Assembly (NCBI RefSeq): GCF_002849855.1
Contig: NZ_CP018617.1
Location: forward strand, 992,001 to 1,056,000
Source of the DNA: Vibrio azureus
GTDB lineage: Bacteria; Pseudomonadota; Gammaproteobacteria; Enterobacterales; Vibrionaceae
Length of the DNA stretch: 64,000 nucleotides
Reading direction: 5' to 3'
Below the pieces are notes generated by a model. It was given only the letters and a program-made list of their open reading frames with translations. It was not told where the DNA came from and did no database searches. How positions within the stretch are numbered: the stretch's first letter is position 1; every line of letters starts with the position of its first letter. A program made the translations under genes and the position numbers. Shown piece after piece: positions 53,336 through 63,175 of this stretch.

Positions 53336-54085
53336 TTATATCACTTTCGCTTCAGTTTTGAGCTTTTCAATCAGTTCATTGACGTCATTCACCATAATAC
53401 CGGCTTTACGAGCAGGTGGGGCCATCACTTCCAAAGTATGTTGCGTATTTACAACGCTGATACCAAACATATCCGGAGTCAAGACTTCCAATGGTTTTTT
53501 CTTTGCTTTCATAATGTTGGGTAAAGATGCATAACGTGGTTCATTTAAACGCAAATCAGTACTAATGATAGCGGGTAATGTGAGTTTTAATGTCTCTAAG
53601 CCGCCATCGATTTCCCTAGTAACAATCGCCATATCCCCTTCGATTTTGACTTCTGACGCAAACGTTCCTTGCGGACGTTGTGTAAGAGCAGCCAACATTT
53701 GCGCTACTTGGTTGTTGTCGGTGTCGATGGATTGTTTACCAAGCAAGACAAGCTGTGCCTGCTCCTGTTCCATAACACTTTTTAGCAGTTTTGCCACAAC
53801 TAATGGCTCTGGTGGCATTTCAACATCAATGTGAATCGCACGATCGCCGCCTAGAGCAAGCGCCGTTCTTAACTGCTCTTGACAACTCTTATCGCCTATT
53901 GATATCACGACGACTTCGTCAGCAACACCTGATTCTTTTAATCGAACGGCTTCTTCAACGGCTATTTCGCAAAAAGGGTTCATCGTCATTTTGACATTGT
54001 TACTCTCTACACCCGAGCCATCAGATTTGACTCTTACTTTAACGTAAGGATCAATGACGCGCTTTATCGCAACTAATATTTTCAC
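53336..54085 (-). CDS. etfB: Electron transfer flavoprotein beta subunit
   Basis: Beta subunit (249 aa) of ETF, AMP-binding. It opens MKILVAIKRVIDPYVKVRVK and contains NPFCEIAVEEAVRLKE, VLLGKQSIDTDNNQVAQMLA and the signature VTREIDGGLETLKLTLPAIISTDLRLNEPRYASLPNIMKAKKK near residues 165-210. First gene of etfBA. Its start faces the ETF-QO gene across 257 bp, which therefore forms a shared divergent control region. Confidence 0.95.
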   Translation of the reverse strand: MKILVAIKRVIDPYVKVRVKSDGSGVESNNVKMTMNPFCEIAVEEAVRLKESGVADEVVVISIGDKSCQEQLRTALALGGDRAIHIDVEMPPEPLVVAKLLKSVMEQEQAQLVLLGKQSIDTDNNQVAQMLAALTQRPQGTFASEVKIEGDMAIVTREIDGGLETLKLTLPAIISTDLRLNEPRYASLPNIMKAKKKPLEVLTPDMFGISVVNTQHTLEVMAPPARKAGIMVNDVNELIEKLKTEAKVI

Positions 54086-54266
54086 ATTCCCTCCTAGCCG
54101 ATCTTAAATCGATTCATGCCCTATGAATTACGTCATATTCTCTACATCTATCATGATGCAATCATTTGAAAGGCGGTGATTAATTACCTTTTACAAGAAA
54201 AAGTGTGACAACGTCACCAAAAATCACTGTCCGCCAATCATGTCGATACTATTTCAGCTTAGTAAA

Positions 54267-54284
54267 GTTTACGTTTACGTCAAC
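54267..54284 (+). promoter_or_regulatory. 18-bp palindrome, candidate MerR-type (LiuR-like) operator
   Basis: GTTTACGT-TT-ACGTCAAC is an inverted repeat with one mismatch. It sits between TTTACG (54268-54273, a weak -35) and TATAGT (54291-54296, -10), with a 17-bp spacer. MerR regulators bind in just this place. LiuR controls branched-chain amino acid and ETF genes in gammaproteobacteria; identity with LiuR is inferred. Confidence 0.5.
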
Positions 54285-54342
54285 TGCAACTATAGTTTTT
54301 TTAATTAGGCTTATAAAAAGATCGAATTTAAGGGAGCAAGTC

Positions 54343-56001
54343 ATGGATAGAGAATGCATGGAGTTTGACGTTATCATTGTAGGTGCTGGCCCTTCGGGTT
54401 TAAGCGCTGCTTGTAGATTAGCGCAGTTAAACCAAAACCGTGAATCCCCTCTCTCCATCTGTGTGGTGGACAAAGGTTCAGAGCTCGGTGCACATATTGT
54501 TTCAGGTGCTATTTTGGAAACAAAAGCGCTGGATGAACTCTTTCCAGACTGGCGGAATATGGGCGCTCCCATTTCAGCCTCGGTTCAAAGTGACCAGTTT
54601 CTTTATTTAACTAATGAGCTCAATAGCCTTTCCATCCCTTCCTGGCTTACACCAAACCCAATGCACAATAACAGCGATAATTATGTAATCAGCCTAGCCA
54701 ATTTTTGCCGTTGGCTTGGCCAACAAGCTGAATCTTTGGGGGTCGATGTCTATCCAGGTTTTGCCGCTTCAAGTATTAATTATGACCCATCAGGACAAGT
54801 GATCGGAGTCAATACCAGTGATATGGGGCTAGATAAAAGCGGTCACGAAAAGCCTAATTTCGAAGCCGGAATTGAATTAAGAGCTCGCTACACAATCTTT
54901 GCAGAAGGCTGCCGCGGTCATTTAGGCAAAGAGTTAATACAACAGTTCGATTTAGCGAAAGACAAGCAACCACAACATTATGCTCTCGGATTAAAAGAGA
55001 TCTGGGAATTACCAGAAGATCATCACTTTCAGCCTGGTGATGTCCTTCACTCAGCAGGTTGGCCTTTGAGTAAAAGTCAGACTACGGGTGGAGGTTTTCT
55101 GTATCACTTAGAAAACCGTCAAGTTGCTGTTGGCCTGATTGTAGATTTAAATTACAGCAACCCTTATTTAAGCCCTTTCGATGAGTTTCAACGCTTTAAA
55201 CAACACCCAGCCATCAAGATTCACCTGCAGGGAGCACAACGCATCTCTTATGGAGCTAGAGCCATTGCTAAAGGAGGGTTATCATCGCTACCAAAACAGC
55301 AATTTCCCGGTGGCATATTGGTCGGCTGTGACGCTGGAACGTTAAATGTCGCCAAAATAAAAGGGACTCATACAGCAATGAAATCCGGTTTGCTTGCTGC
55401 TGAAGCCATAGTTAAAGCTTGGGATTCATCGAATGCAACGCCAGATTATCAGTATCTATTTGAGTCATCGTGGCTGTATAAAGAGCTATACAATACTCGC
55501 AATTTTGGCGCTAATTTACACAAATTTGGCAATTTAGCTGGCGGTGCACTTTCCACATTGGAGCACAATGTCTGGCACGCTTTGTTTCATCGTTCAGTGC
55601 CCTGGACTGTCCTAGATAATGAACTCGATCATCAACAATTAAAACCGAAGAAGAAATGTCGACCGATTATTTACCCAAAGCCTGATGGCATTATCAGCTT
55701 TGATAAACCCTCTTCTGTTTTTCTATCAGGCACGCAACATGAAGAGAATCAACCCTGCCATTTACAATTGACAGATCAGTCTCTTCCACTTCAGCAGCAT
55801 TTAGAACAATTTGATGAGCCAAGCCAGCGCTATTGCCCAGCGGGTGTTTATGAAATCGTTAAGGTTGATAACGTAAAGACATTCCAAATCAACGCTGCTA
55901 ATTGCATTCATTGCAAAACTTGTGATATCAAAGATCCATCGCAAAATATCATTTGGAAGGCACCGGAAGGTGGAGGTGGCCCTAATTACCAAAATATGTA
56001 A
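54343..56001 (+). CDS. Electron transfer flavoprotein-ubiquinone oxidoreductase
   Basis: Membrane-associated iron-sulfur flavoprotein (552 aa) that moves electrons from ETF to ubiquinone. Start at 54343 (MDRECMEFDVIIVGAGPSGL) is set by AAGGGAGCAAGTC; the longer frame to 54205 adds 46 residues that do not match the family. N-terminal FAD dinucleotide motif GAGPSGLSAACRLAQ is at residues 15-30. GCDAGTLNVAKIKGTHTAMKSG is the second FAD contact. The C-terminal 4Fe-4S ferredoxin-like cluster motif is INAANCIHCKTCDIKDPSQNI, and the gene ends WKAPEGGGGPNYQNM. Length and motifs match bacterial ETF-QO. Confidence 0.95.
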   Translation: MDRECMEFDVIIVGAGPSGLSAACRLAQLNQNRESPLSICVVDKGSELGAHIVSGAILETKALDELFPDWRNMGAPISASVQSDQFLYLTNELNSLSIPSWLTPNPMHNNSDNYVISLANFCRWLGQQAESLGVDVYPGFAASSINYDPSGQVIGVNTSDMGLDKSGHEKPNFEAGIELRARYTIFAEGCRGHLGKELIQQFDLAKDKQPQHYALGLKEIWELPEDHHFQPGDVLHSAGWPLSKSQTTGGGFLYHLENRQVAVGLIVDLNYSNPYLSPFDEFQRFKQHPAIKIHLQGAQRISYGARAIAKGGLSSLPKQQFPGGILVGCDAGTLNVAKIKGTHTAMKSGLLAAEAIVKAWDSSNATPDYQYLFESSWLYKELYNTRNFGANLHKFGNLAGGALSTLEHNVWHALFHRSVPWTVLDNELDHQQLKPKKKCRPIIYPKPDGIISFDKPSSVFLSGTQHEENQPCHLQLTDQSLPLQQHLEQFDEPSQRYCPAGVYEIVKVDNVKTFQINAANCIHCKTCDIKDPSQNIIWKAPEGGGGPNYQNM

Positions 56002-56010
56002 CAAAAGTTC

Positions 56011-56039
56011 GAGTGTGATTTTAATGATCAATCACACTC
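56011..56039. terminator. Bidirectional hairpin between ETF-QO and the OmpA-like gene
   Basis: GAGTGTGATT and AATCACACTC arms around a 9-base loop, in the gap between two convergent genes. No long T-run is seen on either side. Confidence 0.6.
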
Positions 56040-56073
56040 AACTAAATCAGCCTTTCATTGATTTTGCTTGCTC

Positions 56074-57090
56074 TTAATAATCATACTCAAAAATTGTCAC
56101 TTCGATTCGACGATTTTGCGCTCTCCCTTGCTTTGTTGAATTACTCGCTATAGGCGCCACTTCCCCTAAGCCAACTGCGGTTAACTGTTCGCTATTGACG
56201 CCACTTTCAATGAAAAACTGAGCGACACTTTCTGCTCTTTTTTGCGATAAATTCTTATTATGTGTTGAGGAACCCGTAGAGTCCGTATGTGCTGTGATCC
56301 TTGCCTTAGCTTGTGGGTACTTCTTTAGGGTTTGAATATAAGCCTGTAACCACTGCTGACATTCTTGATTGAGTTCTATCTTCCCAAACGCAAAATGGCA
56401 ATTTTTATTCGATGATGTTCGCTGAAATGCGTGATGCGACACTGGGCTGTTTGATACTGGAGGTTCAGCTTCAAGTTTTAAAAGTTCCTCAGCAAGAGGC
56501 TCACCCACGAAAGATTCTCCAACTGAGTCCTCTATGCCTTTATACTGGAAGGCATATGAAAGGCGAAGAATGGCGGCATGACTGTCGTAATAACCGGTAT
56601 TTGAGGTGCCGATGCGATCTATGTACTGGTACCCTATCGACATATCCAGAGTTGGGGACAATGAATAGCTTAAACCTAACTCTGCAAGAGGAGAAAAACC
56701 TGTTTTATCATTCCCGTCTACTGCAGGGGCTTTCTTATCGAGATCCCAATACGCTCCACCTAATCTACCATATAAAGCCATATCTTGCTTGAATGGCCAA
56801 TCATAACGAATTGCAGTTTGTAAGAACCACGTTTTTACTTCTATGTCAGTTGCGGTTGCCTTTAACTTTTGGTGGTCTTGATACTCAAAGTCCCAAGACC
56901 ATGTTGGTGAAAACCTGAGGCCTGCGAACAAGCCAAATATCGCTCCCTTTGGATCATGGTTGTATAAGTTATCTTGCGACAATTGGTAACCAACGCTGCC
57001 TCCAAAAAAGGGATAAATGGACTCTATTTCAGCAAGTGCATTTTGACTCAATAGACAACCAATAGCTCCAATTTTAATAATAAACCTCAT
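56074..57090 (-). CDS. OmpA-family outer-membrane protein
   Basis: Exported 338-aa porin-like protein. Signal peptide MRFIIKIGAIGCLLSQNALA. Residues about 25-205 form an eight-strand OmpA-like barrel (SIYPFFGGSVGYQLSQDN, WSWDFEYQDHQ, MALYGRLGGAYWDL, MSIGYQYIDR, HAAILRLSYAFQY). A linker of about 30 residues follows, and about 225-338 are the peptidoglycan-binding OmpA domain with ARITAHTDSTGSSTHNKNLSQKRAESVAQFF and GRAQNRRIEVTI, including the Asp and Arg that bind diaminopimelate. Monocistronic. Confidence 0.93.
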   Translation of the reverse strand: MRFIIKIGAIGCLLSQNALAEIESIYPFFGGSVGYQLSQDNLYNHDPKGAIFGLFAGLRFSPTWSWDFEYQDHQKLKATATDIEVKTWFLQTAIRYDWPFKQDMALYGRLGGAYWDLDKKAPAVDGNDKTGFSPLAELGLSYSLSPTLDMSIGYQYIDRIGTSNTGYYDSHAAILRLSYAFQYKGIEDSVGESFVGEPLAEELLKLEAEPPVSNSPVSHHAFQRTSSNKNCHFAFGKIELNQECQQWLQAYIQTLKKYPQAKARITAHTDSTGSSTHNKNLSQKRAESVAQFFIESGVNSEQLTAVGLGEVAPIASNSTKQGRAQNRRIEVTIFEYDY

Positions 57091-57194
57091 TTAACCACCA
57101 CCACGTATACAGTATTAAATTACAATCTATTCAAATGTAAATATAGCTAGGGTCTGTATATCTTTCGAGGTTAAATTTTATCCGAACCTATTGA

Positions 57195-58754
57195 TTACTG
57201 ATTTGATGCAAATTTACTGATCATTTCAGATAAATCCTTACTGCTCTCTTTGACGCTGGAATTCATTTGATTGGTTTCTGTCATCAGGTCATATGACTCA
57301 TTGTATTTAAGGTTCAATATCTGAATATTTTGATTAATCTCATCGGTCACATAAACCTGCTCTTCTATGGCAACAGCGACTTGTTGATTTCTTTCAACAA
57401 CATCCTGTACTAAGCGCTCAAGGTCTTGAATACTTTCTAAAGCAGTACCGAGTAGCGATACGGTTCCTGTCGACATATCATTGCCTTTTTCTAGAGCAGA
57501 AACTGCAGACTGGCTGCCACTTTGAATACTTTCGATCGCAGATTTTATTTCTGTTGTCGAATCCTGAGTTCTTTTTGCCAAGGTTCTCACTTCATCAGCA
57601 ACAACAGCAAAACCTCGTCCTTGATCGCCAGCCCTCGCGGCTTCGATAGCAGCATTTAGGGCTAAGAGGTTCGTTTGCTCGGCAATATCATTGATAACTT
57701 CGATCACCGTACCAATTTGCTCTGTTTGATGGTTTAGGCGGAGTACAACATCAGAAATATCACCTAATTCTTTCACTAAGCCCAACACCGAGTGATTGAC
57801 TTCATCGATGACTTCACGGCTTTGAGTCATCGTGTCTTGTGCTTTAACCGTCGCATCTGCAGTAGCCTGAGCATTGGTTGAGATCTCAGAAGATGAAGCT
57901 TGCATCTCATTAACAGCGGTCGCAACTGAGTCTATCTCTGTCTTTTGTTCACTCAAGTTACTGGTAACACGATCACTATTTTCTGCAGCACGATTGGCAT
58001 TAATACTCGTTATATCGCATGAGTCTTTCACTGAAATACTGATTCGTCCGAGCAATGCGTCAGCGTATTGTTTGCGCATTTTTAAAGCCAACTCAATCTC
58101 AGAGAGGTCATTGATTTTTCCGCAATATATGTATTCCATCAAAGGGTTATTAAAATCCTTTCGACATTGTTTAGTCAATTTTTCAATCGGTCTAGTCAGA
58201 ATATAGGTCGCCAAAGTGGACAATATCGCTACGACGCCAAAACTGAGTAGTGGCGATTGCCCATTGTGTATCAGTCCGTAACCTACAAGGCTAGATAAGA
58301 TAATAAACAGTGCTGAGCGCATCCATAGCCGAGTTCTTGGAAGGAACATTTGAAAGGGCTGGCTGTTATTACGCATCTTGGCATAGGCTTTTTCCGCACG
58401 TTTTACATAAGCTCGGTCGGGTTTAAACCTAACTGATTGATACTCTACAGTTTCGCCCTTGTATTTTATTGGAGAAGCAAAGGCATCTACCCAGTAGTAA
58501 CCACCATGCTTTCTTTTATTTTTTACCATCCCCATCCAATGCTTACCCGCCTTGAGGTGAGCCCACATATCTTCAAACGCTCGAGGTGGCATGTCTGGAT
58601 GACGGACAATATTATGCGGCTGACCTATCAATTCCTTGTCATCAAACCCGGCCACTTCATTGAAGTTTGCACTGGCATACTTTATGTAACTGGAAGGATC
58701 AGTAATAGAAATTAGGTTGTAGCTCGCAGGATAATCGTATTCCTTGTCATTCAT
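57195..58754 (-). CDS. PAS-domain (Aer-like) methyl-accepting chemotaxis protein
   Basis: Aer-type chemoreceptor of 519 aa. Start at 58754 ([19 protein letters not shown]) follows GAGGGTG; the frame upstream lacks PAS homology. Residues about 15-115: PAS domain with [19 protein letters not shown] and [11 protein letters not shown], the pattern of FAD-binding aerotaxis sensors. About 145-195: one hydrophobic hairpin ([14 protein letters not shown] and [18 protein letters not shown]). About 250-519: signalling domain with the conserved tip [46 protein letters not shown]. Likely reports redox or oxygen. Ligand not evident. Confidence 0.93.
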   Translation of the reverse strand: MNDKEYDYPASYNLISITDPSSYIKYASANFNEVAGFDDKELIGQPHNIVRHPDMPPRAFEDMWAHLKAGKHWMGMVKNKRKHGGYYWVDAFASPIKYKGETVEYQSVRFKPDRAYVKRAEKAYAKMRNNSQPFQMFLPRTRLWMRSALFIILSSLVGYGLIHNGQSPLLSFGVVAILSTLATYILTRPIEKLTKQCRKDFNNPLMEYIYCGKINDLSEIELALKMRKQYADALLGRISISVKDSCDITSINANRAAENSDRVTSNLSEQKTEIDSVATAVNEMQASSSEISTNAQATADATVKAQDTMTQSREVIDEVNHSVLGLVKELGDISDVVLRLNHQTEQIGTVIEVINDIAEQTNLLALNAAIEAARAGDQGRGFAVVADEVRTLAKRTQDSTTEIKSAIESIQSGSQSAVSALEKGNDMSTGTVSLLGTALESIQDLERLVQDVVERNQQVAVAIEEQVYVTDEINQNIQILNLKYNESYDLMTETNQMNSSVKESSKDLSEMISKFASNQ

Positions 58755-59067
58755 AAAAACACCCTCATTAAATTTGATTGACATCAGTTTTAGTAGGTGT
58801 ATAGCCTGGCAAGATTTATACGCCCCTAAAACAAACTTATAGCACACCGTACCAATAAAAAGGATTAGTAATAGTTGTTTTTATATAAAGATCAAACTAT
58901 CAATAGATAAGTAAAACCAATTACACACCTTTATTGTGGTCAATAGCACAAAAATGATTCAAATTTATTGGTCTCAATGAGACGACAAGCGCACAATGAT
59001 TTCTTTTGGATACAATATTCGTCACCTGAACAGTTCCTGAGCAGTAATTATTAACTGTCATGATGTG

Positions 59068-60675
59068 ATGCATTTGATGAAGCAAGATATCGATCACATC
59101 CGAATAAAAGAGAGATTGACTTTGGATACAGAGCAAAAAGCAGGTCTTAACCAATTAACTATCTTGGTCATTGATGATTGCAAGACATCAACCGTCCTGA
59201 TTAGGCAGCAGCTAATTTCATTAGGAGCCGACACAAATAATATTACCTGTGTCCACTCTGCATCTGAGGCTTTAAGCACTGCCAAATCTCGTTTTTATTC
59301 ATGCCTCATCGTCGACTACCATCTCTCTTACAACTTTACTGGCGTTGAACTGATTAATTTAATGAGCCGAGCTAAAGTGATCTCCGATACCACCGCCGTC
59401 CTCATGATTTCAGGAGACGCAAGTCAAGAAACCGTCCTCACCGCGTTATCTGGAAGAGTGCGGTATATGCTAACTAAACCTCTGCAAACAAAGGCATTAA
59501 AAGCAAGAATCCTAGCAGGAATGAAAGAGCAAACTGACCTTGCAAATGTCGAGCAACAACTTTGTAAGCTGAATAAGGTCAGCTTAAATGAATTAATCTC
59601 TATCAAACGTCAATACCCTAACAGCCTTAATGTCGAATCGTTACTCATCGATACATTAGTCGAACAACAGATGCACTCAGATCTAGAAGCGTTTCTCCCT
59701 TTTTGTTCTACTAAAGATCATGCCAGTAAAGTATGTGCTGAAGCTTTCCTGCTGCTTCATAAAGGGCAGTTACAACAAGCGGCTATGACTTTATCAGACT
59801 TTGTTACCCGCAATCCCCTCTGTTTAAGAGCAATAGATAACCTCACTGGTTTGTATGAGTCCCTCAACGAGCTTAATACCGCATTTACTTATGCTTATAG
59901 AGCATTTGAGTTAACACCGAGTAGTAGCCAAAGGATGATCACTGCAGTAAGAATCACCTCAAAGCTGGGGAATTTAAGTAAACTTTATGAATTAGGTCAT
60001 ACTTTTGCACAAAAAGTCTCTGCTACTGACAGTCTGTGGCTAAACGCCATGTTTAGCTATGTCGACTTTATCATGGAACATTTCAAGAAATTGAACACAC
60101 CTCAAAGCAGAAAAGAAATGCTGCATAATTTAAACACAATGTTTCTACTGATTCATCGTCAGCTTCATACCCAACAGCGGGTGGCTCTTTCTGCTTTTAA
60201 ACAATTAACCCAATGTCGGCTACTTTTAACGGATGGGGAACCAGAAAAGGCCCATAAAAAGCTGCTTTTTGCTCTCAGTCATTACTACGAAAACTTATAC
60301 AAAATGCCCCTAGTCATGCTTCGACATTCGTTACCCTTATTAGAGCATTTCGGTGAACTCAGCATCAGACATAGTTTAGTGCTTCTCTCTCGGTCTAACA
60401 CTTCTGATCATAAATTGCTTCTCGAGGAAAAGGATCACCCACGTGACTTTTCCCAGGAACGTTATCCCTTTTCGATAGAAATGAAATTGCTATCTCTTTG
60501 CAACGATGATGCTCTCAAAAAGAACCAAGCCGAACAAAACACTGTCCAATATTTACAGAAATGTTCTCTACCGCCGAATTGGAACATGTGGTTGAACGAC
60601 TATATATCAGGGGCTTTTTCAACCACCCTTCCCCCTCCTTTTGATATAAGGGCGACTCAAGGAGAGGCCTCATGA
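59068..60675 (+). CDS. Response regulator with C-terminal TPR-like region
   Basis: About 535 aa. Residues about 30-150 form a CheY-like receiver: TILVIDDCKTSTVLIR, phospho-Asp in CLIVDYHLSYNF, LMISGDAS and LTKPLQTKALKARI (conserved Lys). The remaining 380 residues are helical, with TPR-like units (PLCLRAIDNLTGLYESLNEL, AFTYAYRAFELTPSSSQR). No DNA-binding or enzymatic output is visible. The start is uncertain: ATG at 59068 is used, with ATG at 59077 possible, and neither has a clear ribosome site. It overlaps the HPt gene by four bases. Confidence 0.85.
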   Translation: MHLMKQDIDHIRIKERLTLDTEQKAGLNQLTILVIDDCKTSTVLIRQQLISLGADTNNITCVHSASEALSTAKSRFYSCLIVDYHLSYNFTGVELINLMSRAKVISDTTAVLMISGDASQETVLTALSGRVRYMLTKPLQTKALKARILAGMKEQTDLANVEQQLCKLNKVSLNELISIKRQYPNSLNVESLLIDTLVEQQMHSDLEAFLPFCSTKDHASKVCAEAFLLLHKGQLQQAAMTLSDFVTRNPLCLRAIDNLTGLYESLNELNTAFTYAYRAFELTPSSSQRMITAVRITSKLGNLSKLYELGHTFAQKVSATDSLWLNAMFSYVDFIMEHFKKLNTPQSRKEMLHNLNTMFLLIHRQLHTQQRVALSAFKQLTQCRLLLTDGEPEKAHKKLLFALSHYYENLYKMPLVMLRHSLPLLEHFGELSIRHSLVLLSRSNTSDHKLLLEEKDHPRDFSQERYPFSIEMKLLSLCNDDALKKNQAEQNTVQYLQKCSLPPNWNMWLNDYISGAFSTTLPPPFDIRATQGEAS

Positions 60676-61007
60676 TTAACTTCGAAGAGCTGAATAGATA
60701 CATGGATAATGATCCTGTGATAATCCAAATGGTTTTTCTTGCCTACCTTGAAGAGTACTCTGATGCCTCTAATACTATAATCAATTTATATAATAATGAG
60801 AGCTGGTCAGAACTGTTTATTTTTGCCCATAGCTTGAAAGGGGTGCTATCATCATTTGGTGTAGATGCTGTTGTAGAACGACTAAAAATAATAGAGGCGT
60901 CTACAAATCAACACATTGCACCTAGTGAGGATCAAATCCTACTCGTCAGTGAACAATTAATTGATATTAAAAAGAAAATTAATGGCTACCTAACTAAAAT
61001 GGCTTAG
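60672..61007 (+). CDS. Stand-alone HPt (histidine phosphotransfer) protein
   Basis: Cytosolic 111-aa phosphorelay protein. The phosphorylated histidine is in FAHSLKGVLSSFGVDAV near residue 56, the canonical HxLKG motif. Helices before and after (MVFLAYLEEYSDASNTIINLY, VVERLKIIEASTN, LLVSEQLIDIKKKI) fit the four-helix bundle. It starts within the stop codon of the REC-TPR gene (ATGA), so the two are coupled. The histidine kinase that feeds it is not in the window; phosphotransfer to the REC-TPR protein is a natural inference. Confidence 0.9.
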   Translation: MINFEELNRYMDNDPVIIQMVFLAYLEEYSDASNTIINLYNNESWSELFIFAHSLKGVLSSFGVDAVVERLKIIEASTNQHIAPSEDQILLVSEQLIDIKKKINGYLTKMA

Positions 61008-61051
61008 AACTGTTTACTACCTAACATCCTGAGACACGGAGCGTTCCAGCC

Positions 61052-61237
61052 ATGAATAACAAAGATTTTTCGCAATTCCTTCAATTAGTTAATGACCTAA
61101 CACCACAACAAAAAAAATCCCTACTCAGTCATGCAGGGTTTACTGACCGAGGTACACAACAGGCAGATGTTCACGATCTACTTACTCATGAGGAGTTGGA
61201 AGCACTTCTTTCTATCTCTTTAACTTCTGTTAAATAG
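61052..61237 (+). CDS. Small protein of unknown function in the HPt operon
   Basis: Not recognised. A 61-aa acidic helical protein beginning MNNKDFSQFLQLVNDLTPQQ, with hydrophobic positions spaced like a three-helix bundle (LLSHAGF, LLTHEELEALLSISL). CGGAGCG lies before the start. It follows the HPt gene by 44 bp and is probably cotranscribed. The LTPQQKKSLL phrase also occurs near the N-terminus of IS1595-type transposases, but no transposase remnant follows. Confidence 0.55.
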   Translation: MNNKDFSQFLQLVNDLTPQQKKSLLSHAGFTDRGTQQADVHDLLTHEELEALLSISLTSVK

Positions 61238-61351
61238 GAGATAACTCTACTCTCATCACTCCACATACAATAGGTACCAAAGGATTTCGACGTTTTATTT
61301 TGGCACTAACGACATTCATCTCACTGAAGTCGATATTGCAAGGAGACAGAT

Positions 61352-63175
61352 ATGACATATCGACCTGAAATCGATGGAATGAGAGCGATAGCCGTTATTC
61401 TAGTGGTGTTATTTCATGCTGACATTTCATTCTTCTCGGGTGGTTACATCGGCGTGGATGTGTTTTTCGTTATCAGTGGGTATTTGATCACAACCATCAT
61501 CTTACATGATTTAAATTCAAACCAATTTCGTTTGGCTAACTTCTACGAACGAAGAATTAGACGTATTATTCCGGTCTTATTAGTCGTCATCACCGTGACT
61601 TATGTGCTCTCTTGGTGGCTATTTTTACCTCAAAGTCATAAAGATGTCGGCCAGTTTGCTACTTCTTCCATACTCTCGGCTTCCAATATCCTCTTGTATT
61701 TAAAAGGACATAACTACTTTGGACTTGAAGAAGAGTCTAACCCGCTCTTTCACACTTGGAGCTTGGGAGTAGAAGAACAGTATTACCTGTTTATTCCGCT
61801 TCTTTTGATCCTGCTTTCAAGAGGTAATTGGTTGTGGTATTTGTTCTTTTTTATCGGGGTGTTTGTCTCAAGTCTGCTTGCGACGCAAATGCTAAAAGCG
61901 AATGCAGATTTTGTCTTTTATTTGATTTTCACCAGAGCTTGGGAGCTTGCAGCTGGCTCATTGGTTGCCTTATGCATGATCCGAACACAAATAAGGCCGA
62001 ATAACATCCTCGCTATCATCGGCTTTATATTGGTTTTGTATGCAGCCATTGCATTTAATGAATCAAAAGGGGCAGCAGGGACATTATTAGTGATTCCAGT
62101 CATGGGCAGTGCCATGATGATCCTATTCACTTCAAAAGAGACCTTATTCGGTAAAACTTTAAGCTTACAACCTGTCGTTTTTATCGGCCTGATGAGTTAT
62201 AGCCTCTATTTATGGCACATCCCAATATTAGTTTTCTACCGTTATCTAGCAGAGCAACACTTCCACCTTTTTACCTATACTCTCCTTCTATTCCTGCTGT
62301 CTTACGCTTCTTGGCGTTTTGTTGAAAAGCCTTTTCGTCGGCGCAATGTCATTTCCATGCCGACACTAACAGCCTTCATTTTCTCTCTATCTGTTCTACT
62401 GATAACTTTAGGGGTTTGGGGGCATAAGAATGGTGGTTTTCCTGAGCGAAATGCTTTTTTTGCAGCAATGAAAGTCAATAATGGCTATGGACTAGAGTGT
62501 AACGGAAACAGTGTCATCAATGCTCAATGCTCTTCCAGTACAACGCCCACAACGGCGGTATTAGGTAATAGCTACAGTATGGTACTTGTTACTCCTTTAG
62601 CTCATAAAACGCCTTCAGGTGTGGTTCAACTGACCCAAGATTCTTGTGCCATTGGCTATATTGATCATATAAGGGATGCTGTTAACCTTAGATGTGGTGA
62701 CTTTTTTACACAATCGCTCGAAACGATTCTAACAACGCCATCCATTGAACAAGTGGTGATTTCTTCTAACTTCGATAAAGAGCTATCTAATCACGAATAT
62801 GAACAATCTTTTGGTGAGCTTTTACTCGAGCTAAGTTCAAAAGATGTCATTGTTGTTGGACCGCCCCCCTCAGCTCCAAAGCACATTGGCCAATGCCTGT
62901 GGAAAGAAAAAATGTTTAATGACGATGGCAACGAGAACTGTGACTTCGCTCCAGCCCCAGGTTTTTATCAACACATCACCGAACTTTCCCAATATTTATC
63001 AGCATTTAAACACGTTACCTTCATAGACCTCACCTCGGTAATATGCCCGGAAGGAGTATGTAAAATGGCATTAGGTGAACACGACGCTATGTACACGGAT
63101 ACAGGCCACCTTTCATATTCTGGCTCCGCCACAGTTATCGATCACTTGGGTAGGGACCTGAACTTTAACGAATAA
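61352..63175 (+). CDS. OafA-type acyltransferase with SGNH-like C-terminal domain
   Basis: Integral membrane O-acyltransferase (acyltransferase 3 family), 607 aa, modifying lipopolysaccharide O-antigen or another surface sugar. It opens MTYRPEIDGMRAIAVILVVLFHA, with the family DGxRaiAvl...H motif (His near residue 22), followed by about ten membrane segments and RRIRRIIPVLLV. Residues about 380-607 are a periplasmic SGNH-like domain: here GNSYSMVL replaces GDS-H, and the closing YTDTGHLSYSG keeps the DxxH. AAGGAGACAGAT precedes the start. It converges on, and overlaps by 11 bp, the aldehyde dehydrogenase gene. Confidence 0.92.
   Translation: MTYRPEIDGMRAIAVILVVLFHADISFFSGGYIGVDVFFVISGYLITTIILHDLNSNQFRLANFYERRIRRIIPVLLVVITVTYVLSWWLFLPQSHKDVGQFATSSILSASNILLYLKGHNYFGLEEESNPLFHTWSLGVEEQYYLFIPLLLILLSRGNWLWYLFFFIGVFVSSLLATQMLKANADFVFYLIFTRAWELAAGSLVALCMIRTQIRPNNILAIIGFILVLYAAIAFNESKGAAGTLLVIPVMGSAMMILFTSKETLFGKTLSLQPVVFIGLMSYSLYLWHIPILVFYRYLAEQHFHLFTYTLLLFLLSYASWRFVEKPFRRRNVISMPTLTAFIFSLSVLLITLGVWGHKNGGFPERNAFFAAMKVNNGYGLECNGNSVINAQCSSSTTPTTAVLGNSYSMVLVTPLAHKTPSGVVQLTQDSCAIGYIDHIRDAVNLRCGDFFTQSLETILTTPSIEQVVISSNFDKELSNHEYEQSFGELLLELSSKDVIVVGPPPSAPKHIGQCLWKEKMFNDDGNENCDFAPAPGFYQHITELSQYLSAFKHVTFIDLTSVICPEGVCKMALGEHDAMYTDTGHLSYSGSATVIDHLGRDLNFNE

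Noticed and set aside
54205..54342. 46-residue N-terminal extension of ETF-QO
   Set aside because: It lies across the promoter palindrome and has no family match; a strong ribosome site precedes the ATG at 54343.
61052..61237. Remnant of an IS1595 transposase
   Set aside because: Only a short LTPQQ-like phrase matches, the frame has its own ribosome site and stop, and no inverted repeats or further transposase pieces are found nearby.
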